In this document: piece by piece, positions 1 through 8,343 of the stretch
Numbering within the stretch: the stretch's first letter is position 1
Layout of the letters: each line of letters starts with the position of its first letter
From: Chlorobiota bacterium
GTDB taxonomy: Bacteria; Bacteroidota; Bacteroidia; Bacteroidales; F082
Length of the DNA stretch: 48,672 bases
Assembly (NCBI GenBank): GCA_030618545.1
Contig: JAUXDH010000004.1
Coordinates: 1 to 48,672 of the forward strand
Reading direction: 5' to 3'
Made by a program: the position numbers and the translations under genes
The notes under the pieces: model-generated
Databases searched by the model: none
What the model was told of the DNA's origin: nothing
Seen by the model: only the letters and a program-made list of their open reading frames with translations

Positions 1-60
1 CGAATCTGCGACCATCCCGACATTTCGTCGGGACATGCTAGCCAACTGCACCACACCCCG
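1..60 (-). repeat. Broken tRNA-like repeat, copy 1
   Basis: Read on the minus strand, this looks like a tRNA body of tRNA-Pro type: acceptor start CGGGGTG, D-arm GTGC/GCAT, then the T-arm start GCAGATTCG. The anticodon arm is replaced by a near-perfect hairpin, TCCCGAC then GAAAT then GTCGGGA, with no standard seven-base anticodon loop. The copy is cut by the window edge in the T-loop. It is called a tRNA-derived repeat and not a tRNA gene. Confidence 0.6.
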
Positions 61-64
61 CTCC

Positions 65-92
65 GTCCGCCGAAGCCTTGGCGTAGGCGGAC
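65..92. repeat. Hairpin repeat family A, member 1
   Basis: This is a 28-base two-stem hairpin: GTCCGCC, GAA, GCC, TT, GGC, GTA, GGCGGAC. It adjoins tRNA-like copy 1. Members at 197-224 and 293-320 keep the architecture while changing paired bases together. Confidence 0.65.
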
Positions 93-132
93 ATAAATAA
101 TAGATTAACTTAACTCAATAATTAAAAGAACT

Positions 133-192
133 CGAATCTGCGACCATCCCGACATTTCGTCGGGACATGCTAGCCAACTGCACCACACCCCG
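133..192 (-). repeat. Broken tRNA-like repeat, copy 2
   Basis: The 60 bases are identical to copy 1, and the copy starts 132 bp later. Here the far side of the T-arm can be read: the T-stem GCAGA is followed by the loop TTCGAGT and then TCTTT, which pairs only for the first two bases. No 3' acceptor strand (CACCCCG) follows. The unit is therefore a truncated tRNA relic, not a working tRNA. Confidence 0.6.
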
Positions 193-196
193 CTCC

Positions 197-224
197 GTCC
201 GCCGAAGCTTTAGCGTAGGCGGAT
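197..224. repeat. Hairpin repeat family A, member 2
   Basis: The architecture matches member 1. The inner stem is GCT/AGC where member 1 has GCC/GGC, which is a compensatory double change. The outermost pair is a G-T wobble. It adjoins tRNA-like copy 2. Confidence 0.65.
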
Positions 225-292
225 CTTTTCTCTCTTCAGGGAAAGCATTGGTGGAACACACTCGCAACTTTCACCTGATATTATTCTATTGG

Positions 293-320
293 GATCGCCT
301 ATGCCAAGGCTTCGGCGATC
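293..320. repeat. Hairpin repeat family A, member 3 (inverted)
   Basis: In reverse complement this reads GATCGCC, GAA, GCC, TT, GGC, ATA, GGCGATC. The core matches the other members, while the outer arms changed from GTCC/GGAC to GATC/GATC with pairing kept. It sits about 20 bp beyond the stop codon of the neighbouring minus-strand gene. No T-run follows it, so it is not an obvious terminator. Confidence 0.6.
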
Positions 321-339
321 GGGGCAAAATTAATACAAT

Positions 340-753
340 TTACTGAGATTTCTTCTCCATTTCTTCTAAGACATCCAGTATGTTCTGATATTTAATGCAT
401 AACGTCAGTTCTTTCCTGGCTAACCTTGCAAGGCGCTCAAATTTCGGATACAACTCTGGCTTTCTCCTGTATTTGATATTCGCCATTGCACTGATCTGTG
501 AGAATGTCATGTTGGTTGCTCTCTCCTGGCTTTTAAGATACTTGTCCTCCGGACTTTGTGCGCTTTCGTATTTCTTTAACTCATATTTGCACGTTATATA
601 CGCCAGCGCATTGGCATCCGCTTCCATTATCTCCTGAGCATGTTTCTCACTCTTTTTGTTTGATTGAGCCTGAATACTCAGAAATCCTGCCAGCAAAAAC
701 GCCAGTATCACAATTGAAAATCTGAAGTTGATTTTTGACCGGTGTATCATCAA
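340..753 (-). CDS. Small secreted helical protein, unknown function
   Basis: This 137-residue protein has an N-terminal signal peptide: basic residues, a hydrophobic run at about residues 12-28, and a likely cut after QAQ. The mature part is highly charged, with many Lys and Glu, and looks helical. It contains two cysteines (in the CKYEL and LCIKY segments). I do not recognise a family. Export to the periplasm or envelope is the only supported inference. The second Met is an equally possible start. A good promoter match (-7 TACTTTTG, -33 TTG) lies just upstream on the minus strand, which supports a real single-gene transcript. The gene lies between the tRNA-like repeats and trxB and has no functional partner here. 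Confidence 0.6.
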   Translation of the reverse strand: MMIHRSKINFRFSIVILAFLLAGFLSIQAQSNKKSEKHAQEIMEADANALAYITCKYELKKYESAQSPEDKYLKSQERATNMTFSQISAMANIKYRRKPELYPKFERLARLARKELTLCIKYQNILDVLEEMEKKSQ

Positions 754-765
754 TTAAATTTTTCG

Positions 766-793
766 CAAAAGTATAACTATTTGCTGTCTTCAA
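766..793 (-). promoter_or_regulatory. Promoter of the 340-753 gene
   Basis: On the minus strand a -33 TTG (791-793) is followed after 17 bases by the -7 box TACTTTTG (766-773). This fits the Bacteroidota consensus TTG / TAnnTTTG. It is 13 bp from the start codon. Confidence 0.5.
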
Positions 794-928
794 TGTTTCT
801 TTGCTTTGTATTAATCATTCAGACAGAATGTCACACAGGCGATTTGAAAAACAGGTATTTTTGAGAATGGCATTCAATTTGACAACAAAGACCCAAACAT
901 TGAATATTGTACGCAAAAACTTAAAGAA

Positions 929-1870
929 ATGGAAAAAACCAAATGTCTTATAATTGGTTCCGGACCTGCTGGATTTACTGCAGCAATTTATGCCGCCCGC
1001 GCTGATCTGAGTCCCATAATGTATGAAGGCTTGCAGCCTGGAGGCCAGTTGACAACTACCACCGAGGTGGATAATTTCCCCGGTTATCCGGATGGAATTG
1101 ATGGGCCGACCATGATGGAAGACCTGAAAAAACAGGCTTCACGCTTTGGTACGGATGTCAGATGGGGAATGATAACCGAAGTTGATACAACTAACCGCCC
1201 ATTCAGGGTAAAGGCAGATGATGGCAAAGAAATTGAAGCCGAAACCATTATCATCGCAACAGGTGCGACTGCAAAGTATCTTGGACTGGAATCAGAAGAA
1301 AGGTTTAAAGGTGGTGGTGTTTCCGCCTGTGCAACCTGTGATGGTTTCTTCTACAAAGGAAAAGATGTTGCCGTAATAGGTGGGGGAGATACCGCAGCCG
1401 AAGAAGCTACCTACCTGGCTAATATGTGCAACAAAGTTTACCTCGTTCACCGCAGGGATGAATTGCGGGCATCCAAAGCCATGCAGAAAAGAGTTTTCAA
1501 CACGCCAAATATTGAAGTCCTCTGGAATCACGAAGTGAAGGAAATAGTTGGCGTAGAAGAAGGATTCAACAAAGCATTGAATGGAGTAATTCTGGTTAAC
1601 AATAAAACCAATGAAGAAAATAAGATTGATGTGGAAGGTTACTTCGTGGCACTTGGGCACACACCCAATACGGAACTGTTTAACGACAAGCTGAACATGG
1701 ATGAAACCGGGTACCTAATCACTGGACCTGACTCCACAGCTACAAGCATTCCGGGAGTTTTTGCTGCCGGCGATGTTCAGGATAAGATCTTCCGCCAGGC
1801 CATTACTGCTGCGGGTACAGGTTGTATGGCTGCGCTGGAATCGGAAAGATTCCTTGGAGAACAAATCTAG
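929..1870 (+). CDS. trxB: Thioredoxin reductase
   Basis: This is the NADPH:thioredoxin-disulfide reductase of the cytosol (313 residues, normal length). The FAD-binding Rossmann motif GSGPAGFTAAIYAARA is at about residues 10-25. The redox-active disulfide CATC is at 134-137. The NADPH-binding GGGDTAAEEA is at about 151-160, with HRRDELRASK (174-183) contacting the 2'-phosphate. A C-terminal FAD motif ends in GVFAAGD. It reduces thioredoxin, which supplies electrons to ribonucleotide reductase, peroxiredoxins and methionine sulfoxide reductases. No thioredoxin gene is adjacent. The ATG start gives the standard MEKTKCLIIGSG opening. The gene appears to be transcribed alone. Confidence 0.96.
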   Translation: MEKTKCLIIGSGPAGFTAAIYAARADLSPIMYEGLQPGGQLTTTTEVDNFPGYPDGIDGPTMMEDLKKQASRFGTDVRWGMITEVDTTNRPFRVKADDGKEIEAETIIIATGATAKYLGLESEERFKGGGVSACATCDGFFYKGKDVAVIGGGDTAAEEATYLANMCNKVYLVHRRDELRASKAMQKRVFNTPNIEVLWNHEVKEIVGVEEGFNKALNGVILVNNKTNEENKIDVEGYFVALGHTPNTELFNDKLNMDETGYLITGPDSTATSIPGVFAAGDVQDKIFRQAITAAGTGCMAALESERFLGEQI

Positions 1871-1977
1871 TGTTAAGTCAAGCATATTAAGTCGCTTTTG
1901 AACATCACCCCTGTCCATTAATAGAATTGACCTAACCTGATTAATTCATAAACTTCATTGTCTTAGGTCTTAGGTCT

Positions 1978-2022
1978 TCTGTCTAAGGTCTCTCAGATCA
2001 TTTTTATAATAACATTGGTATA
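1978..2022. repeat. Dispersed 45-bp spacer repeat, copy 1
   Basis: The segment starts TCTGTCTAAGGTCTC and continues into CATTTTTATA and a TAAC/TTGGTAT-like end. A close copy lies at 14531-14575. Immediately upstream are tandem GTCTTAGGTC words. It lies between trxB and the CDF gene and has no coding potential I can support. Confidence 0.5.
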
Positions 2023-2028
2023 AAACAT

Positions 2029-2080
2029 TAAGAAAAGCTGTCACGCCCATATCATGGGTAAGGCAGCTTTTCTTATTTTT
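2029..2080 (+). terminator. Long perfect-stem hairpin with T-run before the CDF gene
   Basis: TAAGAAAAGCTG (2029-2040) is exactly complementary to CAGCTTTTCTTA (2064-2075). Inside it is a second stem, CCCAT/ATGGG. The 3' arm runs into TTTTT. This fits a factor-independent terminator for the trxB side. Because it ends only about 20 bp before the CDF start, it could also act as an attenuator of that gene. Confidence 0.5.
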
Positions 2081-2099
2081 GGATATTAAATTCTCTGGT

Positions 2100-3023
2100 A
2101 TGGCAATAGGCCCCCGTGAACGGAAAATAATCAATGCATCCCTGATCGCCATTATTGGTAATGCAATCCTTTCAATCCTGAAAATTACGGTTGGGCTTAT
2201 CTCAGGCAGCCTTGCAGTTGTAGCTGACGGCATCGATTCAGCAAGCGACATCATCACTTCATTTATTACCTACTACACTGCACACATCATAGCCCGTCCG
2301 CCTGATAAAAAATATCCGTATGGCTATGCCAGGGCTGACACACTTGCCACCAAGATTCTGGCGTTCATCATTTTTTTCGCCGGTGCACAACTGGCTATCT
2401 CTTCTGTAAACCGACTTATTGATCCGGTTGAAGCCAGGATACCCGACGTCATAGCGGTGTATGTAGTCATCCTCTCCATGGTGGTTAAGTATGCATTGGC
2501 TTACTACCTCCGTAAGACCGGTAAATCTGTCAACAGCGCCATGCTCATCGCCAATGGCACAAATATGCTGAATGATGTCGTCATATCTTTTTCAGTATTG
2601 TTGGGACTGGTTTTGACATTCATATTTAAATTGCCTGTAATAGATAAGATAACTGCATTGGTAGTTAGCATTTATATCATGTATGTCGCCTTCAGGATTT
2701 TCGTTCAAACCACCAGGGAGATGCTTGACGGGGTTGAAGATGAGGCAATCTACAGGAAGATTATCGATTCGGCGAACAGTGTGGATGGCGCTTTTAACCC
2801 ACACCGGATCAGGGTACGAAAACTCTCCCATTTTATTATTATTGCAATGGATATTGAAGTGGATGGGAAGCAACCGCTTGATGATGCGCATAAAATTGCA
2901 GTTCATGTTGAAGAAAAAATCAAACTGGCAATTCCAAATGTTTACGACATTCTTGTCCATGTAGAACCCAGGGGAAACCTTGAACCCGACGAAGCGTTCG
3001 GTGTATCTGAGAAAAATATCTGA
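2100..3023 (+). CDS. Cation diffusion facilitator family metal exporter
   Basis: This inner-membrane protein (307 residues from ATG 2100) exports divalent metal ions by proton antiport. Hydrophobic segments begin near the GNAILSILKITVGLISGSLAVVADGIDSASDI region, and the DxxxD pair in ADGIDSASD matches the metal site of TM2. A cytoplasmic C-terminal domain (last ~90 residues, HRIRVRKLSHFIIIAMDIEVDG) has the ferredoxin-like dimer fold of the family. The TM5 equivalent reads NGTNMLND, where many zinc transporters have His/Asp, so the metal cannot be assigned. ATG 2100 was chosen over an in-frame TTG at 2079, which lies in the hairpin tail. The gene is alone between trxB and purL. Confidence 0.88.
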   Translation: MAIGPRERKIINASLIAIIGNAILSILKITVGLISGSLAVVADGIDSASDIITSFITYYTAHIIARPPDKKYPYGYARADTLATKILAFIIFFAGAQLAISSVNRLIDPVEARIPDVIAVYVVILSMVVKYALAYYLRKTGKSVNSAMLIANGTNMLNDVVISFSVLLGLVLTFIFKLPVIDKITALVVSIYIMYVAFRIFVQTTREMLDGVEDEAIYRKIIDSANSVDGAFNPHRIRVRKLSHFIIIAMDIEVDGKQPLDDAHKIAVHVEEKIKLAIPNVYDILVHVEPRGNLEPDEAFGVSEKNI

Positions 3024-3090
3024 TTCATTTTATGCTATTTTGATCCGTTTTAAAAGAGCGCCATTATCAAAAGATAAACCGCCATATTTA

Positions 3091-3098
3091 TATATTTG
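3091..3098 (+). promoter_or_regulatory. Candidate -7 box for purL
   Basis: TATATTTG matches TAnnTTTG and lies 32 bp before the purL ATG. No clear -33 TTG is seen at the expected distance. Confidence 0.35.
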
Positions 3099-3130
3099 CA
3101 AGCAGCTAATCAGGCCAAATTCCAACGCTT

Positions 3131-6100
3131 ATGGTGTATTTCTATCATTCTGATAAAAACCTTTACATTGTTGTTCAGTCCAATCAGCTCATTATCGAAG
3201 AGGATCAACAAAAGCTAATATGGCTTTTCAACAATGCAAAGCATGAGAATACAGAAAAACTTGCAGGCTTTTTTATTGGACCACGAAGGGAGATGGTCAC
3301 ACCCTGGAGTACCAATGCCGTTGAGATAACCCAGAATATGGGCATCGATGGATTGATAAGGATAGAACAATTCACAAGGGTTCAAACAAAAGATGAATCC
3401 TACGATCCGATGCTGCAAAACCTTTACGAAAACATTGACCAGGAGATATTCACCATTCCTGCCCAACCTGAACAGGTAAGGCATATTGATGACATCCACA
3501 GATATAATAACAAAGAAGGACTGGCATTAAGTCCTGATGAGGTTGATTACCTGGAAAGCATCAGTGAGAAAATCGATAGAAAACTTACTGATTCGGAGAT
3601 TTATGGTTTCGCCCAGATCAATTCTGAGCATTGTCGTCACAAGATATTTAATGGCGCTTTTATCATCGATGGCAGAGAAAAACGGGAAAGCCTGTTTGCC
3701 CTTATTAAAAATACCTCTGCCAGAAATCCCAATTTCCTGGTATCGGCATACAAAGACAACGTGGCTTTTGTTGTGGGTCCGCAGATTGAACAATTCGCAC
3801 CGGCCACACAGGATAAGGCAGATTATTTTGAGATCAGGGAAATCGATTCTATTCTTTCACTAAAAGCCGAAACCCATAATTTTCCAACTACAGTGGAACC
3901 CTTTAACGGAGCTTCCACCGGAAGTGGGGGAGAGATTCGCGACCGGCTCGCAGGTGGTAAAGGGAGTATCCCCCTTGGAGGCACTGCTGTTTATATGACA
4001 TCTTACACCCGTCGTGATGAAAGCCGCCAATGGGAGAACAGGATCGATCCTCGCCGCTGGTTGTATCAAACACCGGAAGAGATATTGATTAAAGCTTCCA
4101 ACGGGGCTTCGGATTTTGGAAATAAGTTTGGCCAGCCATTGATAAATGGCAGTTTGCTGACCTTTGAGCACCAGGAAAATAGCAAGACCTATGGATATGA
4201 TAAGGTCATCATGCTTGCGGGTGGAGTGGGATATGCCAACAAAAAAGACGCACAAAAAGATACGCCCAAAAGGGGTGATATCATTGTTGTTCTTGGTGGT
4301 GATAATTACCGGATAGGTATGGGTGGTGGCGCAGTGTCATCGGTGGCCACAGGTGAATACGGCAATACCATTGAACTGAATGCCGTACAGCGTGCCAATC
4401 CTGAAATGCAGAAACGAGTTGCCAATGCCATAAGGGCTCTGACTGAAACAACTGATAATCCGGTCATTTCAATACACGACCATGGTGCAGGAGGACATTT
4501 GAACAGCCTTTCAGAATTGGTTGAAGAAACCGGGGCAGAAATTGATGTAAAGAAGCTTCCTCTGGGTGATCCCACGCTCTCTGTAAAAGAGATTCTTGGA
4601 AATGAATCACAGGAAAGAATGGGGCTCGTGATCAGGAAAAAAGATTATTCCTCATTGGAGAAAATAGCGAAAAGAGAACGCTCACCCATTTATAAAGTGG
4701 GAAAAGTTAAGGATGATCATCGGCTGAAGTTTAAAGAGAATAGAGACTCATGCCCGGTTGACCTGAAATTAGAATACCTGTTTGGAAAACCTCCGAAAAC
4801 TATCCTCAAAGATAAAACTCCTGACCAGAGGTTTCGGCAGGTGTCGTACAGGACAGGGATGTTTAAAGATTATCTGAATGATGTGCTCCAACTGGAAAGT
4901 GTTGCCTGTAAAGATTGGCTGACCAACAAGGTCGACCGTTCGGTGACCGGCAGGGTGGCCATGCAACAATGTTCAGGACCTTTGCAACTGCCATTGAATA
5001 ACCTGGGTGTGATGGCGCTCGATTTCCGGGGAAAGTCGGGCATTGCTACCGCGATGGGCCATGCACCGGTTGCCGGATTGATCAGCCCGAAATCCGGATC
5101 CAGAATAGCGGTTGCGGAATCATTGACAAACCTCGTTTGGGCCCCTCTCAAGGATAAGCTTCGGGGAGTTTCCCTCAGCGCGAACTGGATGTGGCCTGCA
5201 AAGAATGAAGGTGAAAATGCCCGGCTTTACAGCGCTGTAGAAGCTATCAGTGAATTTGCCATTAAATTAGGGATCAACATTCCTACCGGAAAAGATTCGC
5301 TGTCGATGGTTCAAAAATATCCTGATGGCAAGGTGGTTTATGCCCCCGGTACTGTAATTGTTTCTGCAGTTGGTGAAGTAACAGACCTCAGGAAAGTCGT
5401 TACACCGGTTATTAAAACCAAAGCGGGAACCAGGCTGATTCATATTGATTTTTCAAATTATCCCCTCCATCTTGGTGGCAGCAGCTTTGCTCAGACATTA
5501 AACCATGTAGGTCGTCATGCACCGGATTTACCGGATCCGGATTATTTAAAAAGGGCATTCAACACAATTCAATTGTTGGTTGATGAACAAAAAATCCTTG
5601 CAGGGCATGATATTTCATCCGGAGGTATGATCACCACATTGCTTGAAATGTGCTTTGCCAATTCTGACCATGGGATGAATCTGGATTTCACACAATACCG
5701 GGAAGATGATTTTATCAGATTGATGTTCAGCGAAAACCCCGGAGTTATTGTACAGGTAGAAGATACCGGATCAGTGACCAAACTATTGCTGAAAAACAAC
5801 CTGAATTTTCATGTGATTGGAAAAGTGATCGAGCCATATAAGATGGATATAAAAGAAAAAAATGGCCAGCATATATTGGATATCGGCAGGTTGAGGGATG
5901 TATGGTTTGAAACATCCTATATGTTTGACAGTATACAATCAGGAAAGGGGCATGCGCATTGCCGGCTGAAGAATTACAAGAAGCAATATCTGCATTACTA
6001 TTTCGATCATGATTTCAAAGGTCTGGCCGCAGCTTACGGTATTGAAATGAGCCGCAGAAAGCCAAGCGGTGTAAAGGCTGCTATTATACGAGAGAAAGGT

Positions 6101-6829
6101 GTCAATGGAGATCGTGAGATGGCTTATGCTATGCATCTTGCGGGATTCGATGTGAAGGATGTGCATATGACAGACCTGATCGCCGGAAGGGAAGACCTGT
6201 CGGATATCGGTTTCATTGTTTTTGTTGGAGGCTTTTCCAACTCAGATGTGCTTGGCAGCGCAAAAGGATGGGCCGGCGCTTTTCTTTATAATGAGAAAGC
6301 CAAAAAGGCTCTGGAAGATTTTTATGCCAGGGAGGACACTTTAAGTCTGGGTGTTTGCAATGGCTGCCAGTTGATGATTGAGCTTGGGCTTGTGTACCCC
6401 ACGCATCCCGAACAACCCAGGATGCTGCATAATGATTCGGGAAAGTTTGAATCTGCTTTTGTCAATGTGGACATTCATGAAAACAACTCGGTGATGCTGA
6501 AGAGCCTTGCCGGATCCAGGCTGGGAATATGGGTAGCACATGGCGAAGGAAAATTCAGCTTCCCCTGCTATCTCGACAAATACAACCTTGCCATCACCTA
6601 TAGCTATGATAATTATCCGGGTAATCCCAACGGATCCGACTGGGAGACGGCTGGAATCTGCTCAAACGATGGTCGCCACCTGGCGATGATGCCCCACCTT
6701 GAGAGATCATTCCTCCCATGGCAATGGCCCTACTATCCTGAAGACAGGCTGGAGGATGAAGTTACGCCCTGGATTGAAGCATTTGTCAATGCCAGGAAGT
6801 GGGTTGAGGAGAAGGTAATTGGTCATTAG
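3131..6829 (+). CDS. purL: Phosphoribosylformylglycinamidine synthase (single chain)
   Basis: This enzyme catalyses the fourth step of de novo purine synthesis: FGAR + glutamine + ATP to FGAM. At 1232 residues it is the large fused form carrying the PurS-like N-domain, two synthetase halves and the C-terminal glutaminase. ETHNFPT (247-253) followed by GASTGSGGEIRD is the ATP/FGAR-binding signature. The C-terminal amidotransferase has the nucleophile in GVCNGCQLM (Cys1076) and the partner residues His1189 and Glu1191 in MPHLERS. No residue appears to be missing and the frame is unbroken. No other pur genes are adjacent, so it is presumably regulated as a single unit. Functional assignment is firm. 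Confidence 0.97.
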   Translation: MVYFYHSDKNLYIVVQSNQLIIEEDQQKLIWLFNNAKHENTEKLAGFFIGPRREMVTPWSTNAVEITQNMGIDGLIRIEQFTRVQTKDESYDPMLQNLYENIDQEIFTIPAQPEQVRHIDDIHRYNNKEGLALSPDEVDYLESISEKIDRKLTDSEIYGFAQINSEHCRHKIFNGAFIIDGREKRESLFALIKNTSARNPNFLVSAYKDNVAFVVGPQIEQFAPATQDKADYFEIREIDSILSLKAETHNFPTTVEPFNGASTGSGGEIRDRLAGGKGSIPLGGTAVYMTSYTRRDESRQWENRIDPRRWLYQTPEEILIKASNGASDFGNKFGQPLINGSLLTFEHQENSKTYGYDKVIMLAGGVGYANKKDAQKDTPKRGDIIVVLGGDNYRIGMGGGAVSSVATGEYGNTIELNAVQRANPEMQKRVANAIRALTETTDNPVISIHDHGAGGHLNSLSELVEETGAEIDVKKLPLGDPTLSVKEILGNESQERMGLVIRKKDYSSLEKIAKRERSPIYKVGKVKDDHRLKFKENRDSCPVDLKLEYLFGKPPKTILKDKTPDQRFRQVSYRTGMFKDYLNDVLQLESVACKDWLTNKVDRSVTGRVAMQQCSGPLQLPLNNLGVMALDFRGKSGIATAMGHAPVAGLISPKSGSRIAVAESLTNLVWAPLKDKLRGVSLSANWMWPAKNEGENARLYSAVEAISEFAIKLGINIPTGKDSLSMVQKYPDGKVVYAPGTVIVSAVGEVTDLRKVVTPVIKTKAGTRLIHIDFSNYPLHLGGSSFAQTLNHVGRHAPDLPDPDYLKRAFNTIQLLVDEQKILAGHDISSGGMITTLLEMCFANSDHGMNLDFTQYREDDFIRLMFSENPGVIVQVEDTGSVTKLLLKNNLNFHVIGKVIEPYKMDIKEKNGQHILDIGRLRDVWFETSYMFDSIQSGKGHAHCRLKNYKKQYLHYYFDHDFKGLAAAYGIEMSRRKPSGVKAAIIREKGVNGDREMAYAMHLAGFDVKDVHMTDLIAGREDLSDIGFIVFVGGFSNSDVLGSAKGWAGAFLYNEKAKKALEDFYAREDTLSLGVCNGCQLMIELGLVYPTHPEQPRMLHNDSGKFESAFVNVDIHENNSVMLKSLAGSRLGIWVAHGEGKFSFPCYLDKYNLAITYSYDNYPGNPNGSDWETAGICSNDGRHLAMMPHLERSFLPWQWPYYPEDRLEDEVTPWIEAFVNARKWVEEKVIGH

Positions 6830-6955
6830 ATAATTGGTCATTGGATGATTGGTCATTGGTTAAACTCTCGACTGAGGACTGTTGACTGTTACCTGCTGAA
6901 AATCTCCTATCTTTGAACTCATAACCCATAACCTCTAACACTTAACAAAAACTCA
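6830..6955. repeat. Low-complexity ATTGGTCATTAG / GACTGTTGACTG spacer
   Basis: Just after purL, the word AATTGGTCATT recurs three times (about 6829-6860), followed by ACTGAGGACTGTTGACTGTT and CATAACCCATAACC. Similar ATTGGTCATTGG words recur at 26007-26125. I see no gene, terminator or promoter box in it. Confidence 0.5.
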
Positions 6956-6959
6956 TTCC

Positions 6960-7412
6960 ATGAGCCTCGAAATACAGATCAATACCGATATCAGGCAGGC
7001 AATGCTGGCGAAAGACAGGAAAAAGCTGGATGCGTTAAGGGCCGTCAAAGCGGCCTTGCTTTTAGAAAAAACAGGTAAAGATGCCAGCGGCGGCGAAATA
7101 CCGGAAAGTGTCGAATTGAAAATGTTGCAAAAACTGGTTAAGCAACGCAAGGAATCGGCTGCAATTTACCGGGATAAGGACAGGATCGAAATGGCCGAGG
7201 AGGAAGAATACCAGGCAGCAATCATTGAGAAGTATTTACCCGAACAGATGTCGGAAGAAGAGATTGGGGCCGTTGTTACAAGAATCATCCAGGAAACCGG
7301 CGCCACTACCATGAAAGATATGGGCCGGGTGATGGGTATGGCTGCCAAAGAACTGGCAGGTAAAGCTGACAATAAAACTATTTCGGGTTTGGTAAGGCAG
7401 AAGCTTGGGTGA
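6960..7412 (+). CDS. yqeY: GatB/YqeY domain protein
   Basis: This 150-residue, helical, highly charged protein is of the YqeY family, which resembles the tail domain of the GatB amidotransferase subunit. The opening MSLEIQINTDIRQAMLAKDRKKLDALRAVKAALL and the later EEEYQAAIIEKYLPEQMSEEEI are characteristic of the family. The C-terminal GRVMGMAAKELAGKADNKTISGLVRQKL matches the tRNA-binding-like tail. The biochemical role is not settled, though a link to tRNA or amidotransferase function is usually proposed. In several Bacteroidales, as I recall, this gene follows ftsZ; here it sits about 20 kb from ftsZ. It ends just before a strong hairpin shared with tsf. Confidence 0.88.
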   Translation: MSLEIQINTDIRQAMLAKDRKKLDALRAVKAALLLEKTGKDASGGEIPESVELKMLQKLVKQRKESAAIYRDKDRIEMAEEEEYQAAIIEKYLPEQMSEEEIGAVVTRIIQETGATTMKDMGRVMGMAAKELAGKADNKTISGLVRQKLG

Positions 7413-7450
7413 AAAAAAACCGGCTGAATCCTCAACCGGTCTTTTATTTT
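7412..7450. terminator. Terminator between yqeY and tsf
   Basis: The stem ACCGG (7419-7423) / CCGGT (7436-7440) is followed by CTTTTATTTT and preceded by an A-run, so it can serve both converging genes. Confidence 0.6.
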
Positions 7451-7489
7451 ATATGCAGCAGGTATTAGAGCCTGCACAGTGGCAACTAA

Positions 7490-8317
7490 TTATGCCAATG
7501 CCAATCTCTTAAAGCTAACAACAGTAAGGTCTTTGTCGGCTTCCTTAAGATAGGCAGCTACGTTTTTCTTTCCATCCTTGATAAAGGCCTGGTTCAGCAG
7601 CGTACTTTCCTTGTAGAACTTATTTAATTTACCCATGGCAATCTTTTCGAGCAGTTCTTCAGGTTTGCCTTCCTGGCGCGCCTGTTCTTTGCCAATCTCG
7701 ATTTCACGTTCCACAACATCAGCGGGAACATCTTCTTTATTGAGGGCTACGGGTGACATTGCGGCAATCTGCATCACTACATCTTTGCCGAATTCAGCAA
7801 GGTTATCACCGGCTTTATTCAATCCTGCAATCGAAGCGATACGGTTGCCAGGGTGTACATAAGCGAAGGCTGATTCTGCTGCCACTGTTTCAAAACGACC
7901 AAGCTCGATCTTTTCACCAATAACACCTGTCTGGTCAAGGACTGTCTCTTCAACAGTGCGGCCATTCAATTTCATCGCTTTAAGCTCGTCAGCAGTTGTC
8001 GCTTTGTTCTCAACCGCGATATTCAGAAGTGAATCCACATAGTTGATAAAATCCTGGTTCTTTGCTACAAAATCTGTTTCGCAATTGATCATCAATACAG
8101 CAGCATAGGATTTGTCATTGTTGACTTTAGCAAGGATCACTCCCTCGGAGGCTGTCCTGTCTGCACGTTTTGCAGCTACTTTCTGTCCTTTTTTACGCAG
8201 AATATCAATGGCTTTTTCCACGTCTCCATCACTCTCTACCAATGCTTTTTTGCAATCCATCATTCCTGCACCGGTGATTTTCCTCAATTCGTTAACTTGT
8301 TGAGCTGTGATTTTCAT
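7490..8317 (-). CDS. tsf: Translation elongation factor Ts
   Basis: EF-Ts recycles EF-Tu by exchanging GDP for GTP (275 residues, usual length for the phylum). The N-terminal UBA-like domain, MKITAQQVNELRKITGAGMMDCKKALVESDGDVEKAIDILRKKG, is clear. It is followed by the EF-Ts signature region MINCETDFVAKNQDF, which contacts EF-Tu. It is the last gene of the minus-strand operon rplM-rpsI-rpsB-tsf, starting 26 bp after rpsB, the usual arrangement in this phylum. Transcription probably ends at the shared hairpin near 7412-7450. The ATG start is the only sensible one. Confidence 0.97.
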   Translation of the reverse strand: MKITAQQVNELRKITGAGMMDCKKALVESDGDVEKAIDILRKKGQKVAAKRADRTASEGVILAKVNNDKSYAAVLMINCETDFVAKNQDFINYVDSLLNIAVENKATTADELKAMKLNGRTVEETVLDQTGVIGEKIELGRFETVAAESAFAYVHPGNRIASIAGLNKAGDNLAEFGKDVVMQIAAMSPVALNKEDVPADVVEREIEIGKEQARQEGKPEELLEKIAMGKLNKFYKESTLLNQAFIKDGKKNVAAYLKEADKDLTVVSFKRLALA

Positions 8318-8343
8318 TATTTCTTATTTTATATATTATTTAC

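Noticed and set aside
1-192. Two tRNA genes
   Set aside because: Neither copy has a standard anticodon loop, the T-stem is broken and the 3' acceptor strand is missing, so they are treated as tRNA-derived repeats.
1-224. A CRISPR array
   Set aside because: There are only two copies with a 132-bp period, the repeated block is longer than any CRISPR repeat and is tRNA-like, and no cas gene is present.
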